From positions 2,829 to 15,133 of the forward strand of contig MGQS01000086.1 in assembly GCA_001797905.1 (NCBI GenBank): a stretch of DNA of 12,305 nt. The letters are read 5' to 3'. Each line of letters starts with the position of its first letter. Positions within the stretch are counted from its first letter, which is position 1. The position numbers were made by a program, and so were the translations under genes. Shown piece by piece: positions 1 through 7,123 of this stretch. Below the pieces are notes generated by a model that saw only the letters and a list, made by a program, of their open reading frames with translations, ran no database searches and was not told the DNA's origin. Origin of the DNA: Deltaproteobacteria bacterium RBG_16_54_11 (GTDB lineage Bacteria > Desulfobacterota > B13-G15 > RBG-16-54-18).

Positions 1-1
1 C

Positions 2-589
2 CACGTGGTCGATCTCGATGGGGCCGTGACCGGGTCGCCGGTGAACACCGAGGCCATCAAGACCATACGAAAGGCGGTGGCAATCCCCCTGCAGCTGGGA
101 GGGGGGATCAGGGGCCTGGAGGCTGTCGAGGGCTGGCTCTCCGCAGGGATCGACCGGGTCGTCCTGGGCACGGTTGCGGCTCAAGATCCCTCCGTGGTCA
201 AAGAGGCGTGCCGGCAATACCCCGGCAGGATTGCCGTGGGCATCGACTCCCGGCAGGGAGAGGTCATGGTGCACGGGTGGCGGGCAGGGACCTCCCGCAC
301 GGCAGCTGATCTCGCCAAAGAGATGGAGGGATATGGGGTGACGGTTATCATCCTCACCGACATCATCAGGGATGGGGTGGGCGGCGGCATCAACCTGGCC
401 CAGGCCAAGGAGGTGGCCCAGGCGATAAAGACCCCCCTTATCGTATCAGGGGGGGTGGCCAGCCTGGCAGATATCAGGGCGGTGAAGGACCTGGCCCCTT
501 ACGGGGTCGTCGGGGTCATCACCGGGCGGGCCCTGTACGAGGGGACCCTGGACCTGGCCGAGGCCATCCAAGCCGCCCGGGAGGGCTAA
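2..589 (+). CDS. hisA: HisA, phosphoribosylformimino-AICAR ribotide isomerase (5' partial)
   Basis: HisA catalyses the Amadori isomerisation of ProFAR to PRFAR, the fourth step of histidine biosynthesis, in the cytoplasm. The frame is open at the left edge and begins inside the conserved HVVDLDGA strand, so about 45 N-terminal residues of the usual ~240, including the first catalytic Asp, lie outside the window. The visible 195 residues keep the (beta/alpha)8 barrel signature: LQLGGGIR phosphate-binding loop, VVLGT, the second catalytic region in AVGIDSRQG, the TDIIRDG loop (usually TDISRDG) and the second phosphate-binding loop IVSGGVAS. An internal ATG at position 5 is not the true start. 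hisF follows after 4 bases, the standard hisA-hisF order. HisA and HisF are paralogous barrels, but the ProFAR-type loops and the partner gene make HisA the clear reading. Confidence 0.97.
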   Translation, partial: HVVDLDGAVTGSPVNTEAIKTIRKAVAIPLQLGGGIRGLEAVEGWLSAGIDRVVLGTVAAQDPSVVKEACRQYPGRIAVGIDSRQGEVMVHGWRAGTSRTAADLAKEMEGYGVTVIILTDIIRDGVGGGINLAQAKEVAQAIKTPLIVSGGVASLADIRAVKDLAPYGVVGVITGRALYEGTLDLAEAIQAAREG

Positions 590-593
590 CGCC

Positions 594-1349
594 ATGTTGG
601 CCAAGCGGATCATACCGTGTCTCGATGTCAAGGACGGCAGGGTGGTCAAGGGGATCAACTTCGTGAACCTGCGCGATGCAGGAGACCCTGTTGAAAACGC
701 CAAGGCCTACGATCGGCAGGGGGCCGATGAGCTGACATTCCTCGACATCACCGCCTCGCATGAGCGGCGGCAGATCATCCTCGAGGTGGTGCAACGCACC
801 GCCGAGCAGGTCTTCATGCCCCTCACGGTGGGAGGCGGGGTGCGGACGCTGGAGGATATCCGCAACCTCTTGAAGGCCGGGGCGGATAAGGTGAGTATTA
901 ACACCGCGGCGGTGGCAGAGCCGGCGTTTGTTCGGCAGGCAGCCGAGCGGTTCGGCAGCCAGTGCATTGTGGTGGCCATCGACGCCAAGCGAAAGGACGG
1001 CGGCTGGGAGGTCTACACCCACGGCGGCAGGCAACCGACAGGGATCGATGCCCTGGCGTGGGCAAAACAGATGGAGGCGTATGGGGCCGGGGAGATCCTT
1101 TTAACCAGCATGGACCGGGACGGCACCCGCCTGGGATATGACCTGGAACTCACCCGCGCGGTGGTGGATAGCGTGCGGGTACCGGTGATCGCCTCCGGCG
1201 GTGTCGGGACCTTGGAGCACCTCTACGAGGGCCTCACCAGCGGGGGGGCGAGCGCGGCGCTGGCCGCCTCCATCTTTCACTACCGGGAGTATGCCATCAG
1301 CGAGGTGAAGGCGTGGCTGATGCAGCGGGGGGTGAGGGTAAGGCCCTAG
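594..1349 (+). CDS. hisF: HisF, imidazole glycerol phosphate synthase cyclase subunit
   Basis: HisF is the cyclase half of IGP synthase. With the glutaminase HisH it turns PRFAR plus ammonia into imidazole glycerol phosphate and AICAR. The protein is 251 residues, the normal family length. It begins MLAKRIIPCLDVKDGRVVKG, with the catalytic Asp at residue 11; the second catalytic Asp is residue 130 in VVAIDAK. Phosphate-binding loops are seen at TVGGGVR (78-84) and ASGGVGT. The start at 594 has a strong GGGAGGG ribosome site at 579-585, which overlaps the end of hisA and implies translational coupling. The stop codon directly abuts the pgpA start. hisI/hisE does not follow, so the histidine operon ends here or the remaining genes lie elsewhere. 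Confidence 0.98.
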   Translation: MLAKRIIPCLDVKDGRVVKGINFVNLRDAGDPVENAKAYDRQGADELTFLDITASHERRQIILEVVQRTAEQVFMPLTVGGGVRTLEDIRNLLKAGADKVSINTAAVAEPAFVRQAAERFGSQCIVVAIDAKRKDGGWEVYTHGGRQPTGIDALAWAKQMEAYGAGEILLTSMDRDGTRLGYDLELTRAVVDSVRVPVIASGGVGTLEHLYEGLTSGGASAALAASIFHYREYAISEVKAWLMQRGVRVRP

Positions 1350-1811
1350 ATGAAGCGGCTCGTTATCCTGCTCGCGACATGGTGGGGTATGGGGTATGCT
1401 CCCGTTGCACCGGGGACAGCCGGGACCATCGCGGCCGTCCCTTTCTTTTTCCTCCTTTCTCTCCTTCCGTTTTATGGTTATCTCGCCTGCGTGCTGGGCA
1501 TTGGCCTTGTGGCCTGCTGGGTTGCCGGCGAGGCGGAGCGTATTTTTCAAGAGCAGGATAGTCAACGTATCGTCATCGACGAGGCCGTGGGATTTTTGGT
1601 TACCATGACTGCCCTGCCACCTGCCTGGCCTTATCTTATCGGGGGGTTCTGCCTGTTCCGCTGCTTTGATATCCTCAAACCGCCGCCCATCCGCCTCATA
1701 GAACGAAAGGTAAAAGGGGGTTACGGGGTGGTGCTCGACGATGTGCTCGCCGGCATCTACGCGCATATCGCCCTGCGCATACTCTCTTTTTTCATTTCCT
1801 TCCTCCCATAG
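1350..1811 (+). CDS. pgpA: PgpA, phosphatidylglycerophosphatase A
   Basis: PgpA removes the terminal phosphate from phosphatidylglycerophosphate to make phosphatidylglycerol at the inner membrane. The 153-residue product carries the family motifs in order: GYAPVAPGTAGT (15-26), IVIDEAVG (75-82), FRCFDILKPPPI (103-114) and GGYGVVLDDVLAG (123-135); the acidic residues in the second and last motifs are the likely Mg2+ site. Hydrophobic stretches at about 27-60, 82-102 and the C-terminus fit an integral membrane protein. The ATG follows the hisF stop with no gap, and an AAGG at 1340-1343 sits 6 bases upstream, so it is probably translated from the his transcript. The pairing with histidine genes looks like operon packing and not a metabolic link. 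Confidence 0.95.
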   Translation: MKRLVILLATWWGMGYAPVAPGTAGTIAAVPFFFLLSLLPFYGYLACVLGIGLVACWVAGEAERIFQEQDSQRIVIDEAVGFLVTMTALPPAWPYLIGGFCLFRCFDILKPPPIRLIERKVKGGYGVVLDDVLAGIYAHIALRILSFFISFLP

Positions 1812-1837
1812 GCGACAATTTTTCTTTACCCACGAAT

Positions 1838-1851
1838 CCCGCCGTGGCGGG
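1838..1851. repeat. Short GC-rich inverted repeat (CCCGCC/GGCGGG)
   Basis: CCCGCC and GGCGGG are separated by two bases, so about five base pairs with a four-base loop could form in RNA. It stands 26 bases after the pgpA stop and directly before the larger C/G-run repeat. No T-run follows, so I do not call it a terminator. It may be part of the same intergenic repeat unit. Confidence 0.4.
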
Positions 1852-1859
1852 GAAATCAT

Positions 1860-1907
1860 AAATCCCCCCTTTGCCCTCCTTATAGCAAAGGGGGGCTGGG
1901 GGAATTT
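1860..1907. repeat. Intergenic C/G-run inverted repeat
   Basis: A perfect 11-bp stem is formed by CCCCCCTTTGC (1864-1874) and GCAAAGGGGGG (1885-1895) around a 10-base loop. It is flanked by A/T bases, with a second G-run and AATTT on the right. The form (AAAT, C-run, CTTT, loop, AAAG, G-run, ATTT) resembles short interspersed palindromic elements found in intergenic DNA of Desulfobacterota and Nitrospirota genomes; that comparison is from memory. There is no T-run on either strand, so an intrinsic terminator is doubtful, although the hairpin could stabilise the 3' end of the his-pgpA transcript. Confidence 0.6.
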
Positions 1908-1925
1908 GAACCTCTATTTCTTGTC

Positions 1926-1970
1926 TTGACAATACACACCATAGGTGTATCGTATGTATAATATACACAT
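1926..1970 (+). promoter_or_regulatory. vapBC promoter/operator with repeated ATACAC/GTGTAT half-sites
   Basis: A consensus TTGACA lies at 1926-1931 and a perfect TATAAT at 1957-1962, but 25 bases separate them, too far for one sigma-70 promoter. TATCGT at 1948-1953 is 16 bases from TTGACA and could be a weaker -10. The hexamer ATACAC occurs at 1932-1937 and 1963-1968, and its complement GTGTAT at 1945-1950; ACACC-ATA-GGTGT at 1936-1948 is a smaller dyad. These sites straddle the promoter elements and end just before the ribosome site at 1971, the expected layout for autorepression by a ribbon-helix-helix VapB/VapC complex. The operator role is inferred. Confidence 0.6.
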
Positions 1971-1982
1971 AAGGAGGGAGTC

Positions 1983-2186
1983 GTGCGGACCAATATCGTT
2001 ATCGACGACGATCTGTTGGAAGAGGCCTTTGCCGTGAGCAGATCGCGTACCAAAAAGGAGCTGGTGCACGAGGCCCTGCGGGAGTTAATCCGCCTCAGGC
2101 GGCGCAAGGATCTGTCCGAATTGGCCGGCTCCATCGAATTGCATCAGGGCTATGACCACAAGCAGCTGCGGAAGATGAGGGGATGA
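1983..2186 (+). CDS. vapB: VapB-type antitoxin (ribbon-helix-helix)
   Basis: This is the antitoxin of a type II toxin-antitoxin pair: it binds and blocks the VapC nuclease and represses its own operon. The 67-residue product starts MRTNIVIDDDLLEEAF, a short beta strand (residues 2-8) then two helices, typical of ribbon-helix-helix VapB proteins that begin with this R-T-N-I-V-I/L-D pattern. The basic stretch RLRRRKD (37-43) and the Trp-less C-terminal tail (GYDHKQLRKMRG) would wrap the toxin. I chose the GTG at 1983 because AAGGAGG at 1971-1977 lies 5 bases upstream and no other start fits the fold. The vapC start overlaps the stop codon by four bases. The promoter region upstream carries likely operator repeats. 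Confidence 0.9.
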   Translation: MRTNIVIDDDLLEEAFAVSRSRTKKELVHEALRELIRLRRRKDLSELAGSIELHQGYDHKQLRKMRG

Positions 2187-2593
2187 TCCTCGTTGATACC
2201 TCCGTGTGGATCGAGGTGCTCAGGGATAAGACGGGGAAGGTAGTTCAGGCCTTCCGCGAGAGGATCGGCACGGAGATTTGTGTCTTCAGTCGCTTTACCC
2301 AGCTTGAGCTCCTCCAGGGGGCCAAGGACGAACGGGAATGGGGGCGCCTTGATGACTATCTGTCAACCCAGTACTATCTCGAAGCGACGGAAGATAGCTG
2401 GAGAGAGGCGGCGCGGATATACTTCGAGCTGAGAAGGGCAGGGATCACCCTCACCAGCCCCGTGGATTGCTGTATAGCCCAGATAGCTCTGGAGGCAGGT
2501 GCGCTCCTGCTGCACCAGGATCAGGACTTTGAAAAGATCGCCGGGATCAGACCATTGACTGCCGAGCGGTTTCAGCCAAATCCAATTATTTGA
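2183..2593 (+). CDS. vapC: VapC-type PIN-domain ribonuclease toxin
   Basis: VapC toxins are Mg2+-dependent endoribonucleases that stop translation by cutting tRNA or rRNA when VapB is degraded. The 136-residue product spans one complete PIN domain with all expected acidic residues: Asp5 in MILVDTSVWIE, Glu42 in TQLELLQG, Asp95 in TSPVDCCIAQIA, and Asp113/Asp115 in HQDQDFEKIA. Nothing suggests inactivation. The ATG overlaps the vapB stop (ATGA), so toxin translation is coupled to antitoxin. The stop lies 24 bases from the convergent end of the deacetylase-like gene, with no clear terminator between them. The specific RNA target cannot be read from the sequence. Confidence 0.93.
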   Translation: MILVDTSVWIEVLRDKTGKVVQAFRERIGTEICVFSRFTQLELLQGAKDEREWGRLDDYLSTQYYLEATEDSWREAARIYFELRRAGITLTSPVDCCIAQIALEAGALLLHQDQDFEKIAGIRPLTAERFQPNPII

Positions 2594-2617
2594 TTCTTTT
2601 GGGACTTTCCCCTCTGT

Positions 2618-3820
2618 CTAGTCGAGGGCCTGGGACAGGGGGACGATCCGTATCCCCGCGGACTTGATCTTGGCGATCATCCCCTTGAGGGCGGTGACGG
2701 TGGAGGGGTAGGGGTGGCATATCCCGATGGCCTTGCCGTGCTCCCGGGCGAATCGGATCAGCCCTTCCAGTTGGGCCCGGATGTCCTGCACATCGTTCTC
2801 GTTGTCCAAAAAGATATCCCTCTCCCCTGCAAGCAGGGCCAGCTCCCGGGCGATCCGATACCCTTGGGTCTTGGCCGTGGTGCGGCTGTCGAGGAAGAAA
2901 AGCCCCCTCTTTTTCAACTCTCCCAGCACGAGCCGCACCGATTCACCATGTTCCATGAATCTCGATCCCATGTGGTTGTTTACCCCCGCGATGAAAGGGA
3001 CTGCATCGAGGTCCTTCCGCAGCTGGTGCAAGAGCTCTCGTTCGCTCATGGCGACGAAGAGAGCCCCCTTGCCCGGATCCTTTAAGGGAAACCCCCGGGG
3101 TTCCATCGGGAGATGAAGGATTACCTCCCGGCCCTGGGCGTGGGCCTCTTGGGCGATGCGGCGGGAATGCCTCTGCAAAGGCAGGATGGAAAAGGTCAGG
3201 GATGCGTCCAGGCGCAAGAGCTCCTCGGCGATCCGTTTGTCCGGCCCGAGGTCGTCCACCACAATGGCCAGGCGAGGCCGCGGGGGCCTCAGCGGGGGAG
3301 GCTTCAGCTTCGGGGGGTAAAAGATCAGGTGATGGGCCAGGAGGTTATCGACCTTTATATCTACCTCCCGTGCGCCGTCCTGGGCCTTTGACTCGGTGAG
3401 GGTCACCCCCGGGCAGGCACCCTGAATCCTCCGGACCAGCTGGGAGGTGACCTTGTCCGGTTCTACCCCTTGGGGCAGCGTTACCTCCCAGCGCGAGAGG
3501 GTCCACGTCTTACTTCCGTACCGCTGTTCTTCTCCCCGCTTCTGGATTGCCCCTTGGGGTATCTCCAGTTGAGAAAGCTGGGCGAGGAGGAGCTGATCAA
3601 TGGCCCGCACCCGCTCGGCCAAGGGAGGCGGTTGCTTCACGTGGAGATAGAGGAGGATGATCGAAAAGAGGACCCCGACGAACAGGAGGAACTTGAAAAA
3701 GAGGGGAATCTTTCTCCCCCTCTTGTGTCCCCTCCGCGGTGGGATGCTCCTTTTCACGGTGGGCCTTTGCCTGGCGTATGTCATCGGTGTAGAGGTCTTT
3801 CGCCTTCTGCCCTTCACCAA
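2618..3820 (-). CDS. Divergent polysaccharide deacetylase family protein (YibQ-like, DUF610)
   Basis: The 400-residue product has a basic N-terminal tail (1-40), one membrane segment (about 39-60), a linker rich in Pro, and a C-terminal divergent polysaccharide deacetylase domain (about 183-400). Motifs of that family are present: AIVVDDLG (185-192), HLPMEP (236-241), NNHMGS (281-286), DSRTT (311-315) and GICHPYP (367-373); the Asp pair and the His residues are candidate metal ligands. It is therefore likely a membrane-anchored periplasmic enzyme or binder acting on glycan. E. coli YibQ is the related protein next to envC, and the same neighbourhood is seen here. The start is uncertain: TTG at 3820, GTG at 3817 (better spaced from AGGGGA) and ATG at 3784 are all in frame. 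It is the last gene of the ftsE operon, 10 bases after ctpA. Confidence 0.9.
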   Translation of the reverse strand: MVKGRRRKTSTPMTYARQRPTVKRSIPPRRGHKRGRKIPLFFKFLLFVGVLFSIILLYLHVKQPPPLAERVRAIDQLLLAQLSQLEIPQGAIQKRGEEQRYGSKTWTLSRWEVTLPQGVEPDKVTSQLVRRIQGACPGVTLTESKAQDGAREVDIKVDNLLAHHLIFYPPKLKPPPLRPPRPRLAIVVDDLGPDKRIAEELLRLDASLTFSILPLQRHSRRIAQEAHAQGREVILHLPMEPRGFPLKDPGKGALFVAMSERELLHQLRKDLDAVPFIAGVNNHMGSRFMEHGESVRLVLGELKKRGLFFLDSRTTAKTQGYRIARELALLAGERDIFLDNENDVQDIRAQLEGLIRFAREHGKAIGICHPYPSTVTALKGMIAKIKSAGIRIVPLSQALD

Positions 3821-3830
3821 TCCCCTTCGC

Positions 3831-5051
3831 TTATTTCGTCCCCTTATCGAGGTACTTCTGAAGGATCGTCATCCCTTTCAATTGCTCCAAGGCCCTGTCC
3901 AGATCGCGATCCGCCGCCGGTTGCTCTTCAACCATCTTCTGCGGCGCCTTCTCAGCCGCCGGCAGAGGGATGTCCGGTTCAATCCCCTTCTCATGGATGG
4001 TGCGGCCCTTCGGGGTGTAATAGCGGGCCGTGGTCAGCCTGATACCGGAGCCGTCGTCCAAGGGGATGATGGTTTGCACTGAGCCTTTGCCAAAGGTCTT
4101 GGACCCCATGATCACCGCCCTGCCATAGTCTTGGAGGGCGCCGGCTACGATCTCCGAGGCGCTGGCACTGCCTTGATTGACCAGGACGACCATCGGCCAG
4201 TTGGGCATGGTCCCCTCCAGGTGGGCGTTAAAGGCCGTCTTTTCCTCCTCATTTCGCCCCTTGATAGTGACGATTACCCCGTCATCCAGGAAAAGGTCAG
4301 ATACCCCCACCGCCTGATCCAGGAGTCCGCCCGGATCGTTCCTCAGGTCCAGGATGAGACCTTTGATCCCCTCGGGATTCTCCTTCTGCAGCGCCTCCAA
4401 GGCCCTTGTGGCGTCCGCCGAGGTCTTCTCCTGGAATTGAGATATCCGGAGGTAACCATATCCCTTTTCGAGGGTCTTATACTTGACGCTCTGGATCTTG
4501 ATGATATCCCTGACCATAGAGACCTCTTGGGTCTGGGTGAACCCCTCGCGAAAGATCGTGATGGCGACGTGGGTGCCCTTGGCCCCCCGCAGCCTCTTCA
4601 CGCACTCCATAAGATTCAACCCTTTGGTCGATTCCTCATTGATCTTCAGGATCTTGTCACCCGACTTAATCCCTGCCCGATAGGCCGGCGTGTCCTCGAT
4701 GGGCGCGATGACCGTCAGGATCCCGTCCTTTATGGCTATCTCGATCCCCAGCCCGCCAAAGCTCCCCTTGGTCTCCACCTGGAGCTCACGATACATGTCG
4801 GGGTCGAGGTAGGCGGAGTGGGGGTCGAGGCTGTTGAGCATGCCCTCTATCGCCCCGGAGATGAGATCTTCCGTCTTGACATCCTCCACGTAGTGCTTTT
4901 TGATTATCTCCAGGCAGTCGGTGAAGACCTTCAGTTTTTCGTAGGTCTTGTTCGAGAGGGCCGAGACGTTGTGGACGCTGAGGCCACCCACGACGAGGCC
5001 GAAGACGAAGCCGAGCAGTATCAACCAACCTAGCTTTTTGTTCTTGAACAT
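3831..5051 (-). CDS. ctpA: CtpA-like C-terminal processing peptidase (S41, PDZ)
   Basis: This is a periplasmic serine protease of the Prc/CtpA family, which trims or degrades exported proteins, often cell-wall hydrolases. The 406-residue product has an N-terminal membrane anchor or signal (about 8-26), a PDZ domain (about 96-170, with GSFGGLGIEI) and the S41 catalytic core. By spacing to E. coli Prc (Ser and Lys 25 residues apart) the nucleophile is the middle Ser of GSASASEI (residue 297) and the base is Lys322 in TFGKGSVQ; LRNDPGG is also present. I chose the ATG at 5051 because GGGAGG lies 6 bases upstream; an in-frame upstream ATG at 5111 would overlap envC and adds a non-hydrophobic tail. 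It sits 23 bases after envC in the same operon. Confidence 0.95.
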   Translation of the reverse strand: MFKNKKLGWLILLGFVFGLVVGGLSVHNVSALSNKTYEKLKVFTDCLEIIKKHYVEDVKTEDLISGAIEGMLNSLDPHSAYLDPDMYRELQVETKGSFGGLGIEIAIKDGILTVIAPIEDTPAYRAGIKSGDKILKINEESTKGLNLMECVKRLRGAKGTHVAITIFREGFTQTQEVSMVRDIIKIQSVKYKTLEKGYGYLRISQFQEKTSADATRALEALQKENPEGIKGLILDLRNDPGGLLDQAVGVSDLFLDDGVIVTIKGRNEEEKTAFNAHLEGTMPNWPMVVLVNQGSASASEIVAGALQDYGRAVIMGSKTFGKGSVQTIIPLDDGSGIRLTTARYYTPKGRTIHEKGIEPDIPLPAAEKAPQKMVEEQPAADRDLDRALEQLKGMTILQKYLDKGTK

Positions 5052-5074
5052 GCTTTCCTCCCTTGCGTCATCTG

Positions 5075-6217
5075 TTATTTCTTCTGTCCTTTGTTCGGCA
5101 GGGCGAGCCACGTTAAGGGATCCACAGCCGTGCCGTGATATCTGATCTCAAAATAGAGCATGGGGCCCTCGATGGACCCCGTGCTGCCAACCAGGGCCAC
5201 CGGCTCGCCCATTCGCACCGCATCACCCACCTTTTTCAGGAGGCGCGAGGCATGAGCGGCAACCGAGTGGTACCCTTCGCCATGGTCGATGATCAGCAGA
5301 TTTCCATACCCCTTGAACCACGCAGCATAAGCTACCTTCCCGTTGAAGATCGCCTTAATCTGCGCCCCTTCCGGGGCCTCGATGCCTATTCCATGGTCCC
5401 TTCCCTTGGGCGAGAAGGTGTTACCTTCCAGCGGCGGCGGTAGTTGTCCCCGCAGGGCCTTAAAGCCCGTGCTTTTGAGGGCAGCGGCCTTGATCGTCAA
5501 CTTCTGGATCAGGGAGCGCAAGGCCTTTTCCCTCTCCTTTAACTCAGCGATCGCCTTCTCAGAGGCCGCTCGTTCATGCTGTACAGCGGCCAGCAGTGTC
5601 GCCTTCTTCCGCATCTCCCGCTCTACTTCCCCCTTTTTGGCCTCTACCTCACCCCTTTTTTTTGAGAGGGCTGCCTTTTCCGCTATCAGATCTTGTTTCC
5701 TGTCCTTCTCCTCCTCAATGCCTTGCTGATATGCCTGCAGAAGCTGCACATCGTTTCCCACCACTAATTGGAAGGCCTTATACCTTCTCAAGGCGTCACT
5801 GTAGTCCTCGGCAGAAAAGAGGACACGCACCGCCCCCACCCGATGGAGTTTATACATGGCCCGTACCCTGGATTGAAACAGCTCGCCCAGCGCAGCCAAG
5901 CTGGTTTCCAGCCGCGCGATCTCCTGTTCCTGGCGGGCCACTCTCTGCTCAAGCGCCTTCATCTCTGCGTCCAGTTCCCCGAGCTCTTTCTTTTTTCTAT
6001 CGAGCTGGCGCTCGATCTTATCGAGAGCATCGGTGATCCTCTTTTCCTCCCACCATTTCCTCTTAACCTCCTTCTTCTTTTCCGTAAGCTTTTTCTCCAC
6101 CTCCGTCAGGTCGCCCTTCTTCTTCTGGATGGCTTTGTCCAGTTCCCTCTTCCCTTGGCCCCACGAGGGTGCAGGAAGGAGGAATGCGACGACGAGGATG
6201 GCAATGAACACCTTCAC
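5075..6217 (-). CDS. envC: EnvC-like murein hydrolase activator (coiled coil plus degenerate LytM/M23)
   Basis: EnvC activates periplasmic amidases at the septum and is itself gated by FtsEX. The 380-residue product has a signal peptide (1-20, ending PSWG/QG), a long charged coiled coil (about 22-245) and a C-terminal LytM/M23 domain (about 272-372). The catalytic metal site is broken: the HxGxD motif reads DHGIG (274-278), and the final HxH reads MLY (353-355), while His322 remains. Loss of these ligands is the hallmark of EnvC-type activators. The start is GTG at 6217, 3 bases after the ftsX stop, with AGGGG directly before it; GTG at 6211 is an alternative and keeps the signal peptide. Immediate linkage to ftsEX supports the name. 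An active endopeptidase is unlikely. Confidence 0.92.
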   Translation of the reverse strand: MKVFIAILVVAFLLPAPSWGQGKRELDKAIQKKKGDLTEVEKKLTEKKKEVKRKWWEEKRITDALDKIERQLDRKKKELGELDAEMKALEQRVARQEQEIARLETSLAALGELFQSRVRAMYKLHRVGAVRVLFSAEDYSDALRRYKAFQLVVGNDVQLLQAYQQGIEEEKDRKQDLIAEKAALSKKRGEVEAKKGEVEREMRKKATLLAAVQHERAASEKAIAELKEREKALRSLIQKLTIKAAALKSTGFKALRGQLPPPLEGNTFSPKGRDHGIGIEAPEGAQIKAIFNGKVAYAAWFKGYGNLLIIDHGEGYHSVAAHASRLLKKVGDAVRMGEPVALVGSTGSIEGPMLYFEIRYHGTAVDPLTWLALPNKGQKK

Positions 6218-6220
6218 CCC

Positions 6221-7123
6221 CTAAATCCCCGCGGCTTTTCTCAGAGAGAGGAGACCTCCCAGCAGCCCCGATGCCACCCCGATCCCCAGGATCCAGGCGA
6301 TCATAGCGGGGGGAAGGAAACTCAGACGCAACTCGCCGAAATAAAGGCTCACGTAGGGTGCAACCTTGAGGGAGAAGAAGTGGAAGAGGGCGAGCAGCAG
6401 CAGGATAGATCCCCCCGCACCCAAGAGCCCCTGTACCCCGCCCTCGAGGTAAAAGGGGAGTTTGACAAAGGCGTCCGTAGCCCCCACCAGCTTCAATATC
6501 TCGATCTCACTTTTTTTATTGTAGAGGGTAAGGCGGACGGTATTGGCGGTTACGGAAACAATGATGGCCACCAGCACCCCACCCAAGATCCATACCCCCC
6601 ACCTGAGCGTGTAGAGAAAAAGGGAGAACCTCTCCAACCAAACCCCACCGTATTGGACTTCCTCTGCCTCTTGAATGGCACGGAGTCTCGCCGCCAGGGC
6701 CCGTATGCGCTCCGGGGTCCTGAAGCGCTCATCCATCTGGATCTCAAGGGATGCCGGAAAGATTTCCTCCTTCACCCCCTTCAACACCCCTCCATAGCCG
6801 GCAAGATCCCGCTCAAAGGACTCCTTGGCCGTGCGCTGAGAGATATACCGTACCTCTCGAATTCCCTCTTCCTTTTGCAGTTCTCCCGTTAGGTGAAGGA
6901 TCCTCTGCTCCTCTACGCCGTCCTTGAGATAGAGGATGATTTGCACCTTCTTCTCCCACGCCTCCAGCAAGGAGGTGAGATTGAGGGGGAGGAGCAGAAA
7001 AGCGGCGAAGAGGAAGAAGGAGATAGCGATAGTCCCTATGCTTAAGATATGGGCAGGGCCGTTTTCCTTCATAACCCCAAAGGTCCTTCGGAAAAGGGAC
7101 AGGGCACCCATGCTTGCCGTCAC
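6221..7123 (-). CDS. ftsX: FtsX, cell division ABC transporter-like membrane subunit
   Basis: FtsX is the membrane half of FtsEX. It passes FtsE ATPase cycles to periplasmic wall-hydrolase activators such as EnvC. The 300-residue product has the family layout: cytoplasmic N-terminus, TM1 (about 26-48), an extracytoplasmic domain (about 49-172), TM2 (174-196), a cytoplasmic coupling segment with EIEILKLVGATDAFVKLPF (206-224), TM3 (228-250) and TM4 (272-294). The GTG start at 7123 overlaps the ftsE stop by four bases (GTGA), so the two are translationally coupled; a GGGGAG stands about 11 bases upstream. An internal ATG at 7111 lacks a ribosome site. The only other reading would be a generic FtsX-like permease, but length and partner argue for true FtsX. 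Confidence 0.95.
   Translation of the reverse strand: MTASMGALSLFRRTFGVMKENGPAHILSIGTIAISFFLFAAFLLLPLNLTSLLEAWEKKVQIILYLKDGVEEQRILHLTGELQKEEGIREVRYISQRTAKESFERDLAGYGGVLKGVKEEIFPASLEIQMDERFRTPERIRALAARLRAIQEAEEVQYGGVWLERFSLFLYTLRWGVWILGGVLVAIIVSVTANTVRLTLYNKKSEIEILKLVGATDAFVKLPFYLEGGVQGLLGAGGSILLLLALFHFFSLKVAPYVSLYFGELRLSFLPPAMIAWILGIGVASGLLGGLLSLRKAAGI

Noticed and set aside
1101..1859. 252-codon minus-strand open frame over hisF and pgpA
   Set aside because: It lies opposite two conserved genes and has low-complexity charged composition without motifs.
2601..2611. GGGA-CTT-TCCC hairpin between vapC and the convergent gene
   Set aside because: Four base pairs with a 3-base loop and no T-run on either strand; too weak to call.
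4131..5033. 300-codon plus-strand open frame opposite ctpA
   Set aside because: It mirrors the S41 protease coding sequence; composition (Asp/Leu/Gly/His-rich) and lack of a ribosome site mark it as a shadow.
5052..5111. Longer N-terminus for CtpA starting at 5111
   Set aside because: It would overlap envC by 37 bases and put a charged, non-signal tail before the membrane segment, whereas the ATG at 5051 has a strong, well-spaced ribosome site.
5768..6892. Long plus-strand open frame across envC and ftsX
   Set aside because: It is antisense to two well-identified genes, crosses their junction, has no recognisable motif and is rich in Pro/Leu/Gln/His as expected from reverse reading of GC-rich coding DNA.
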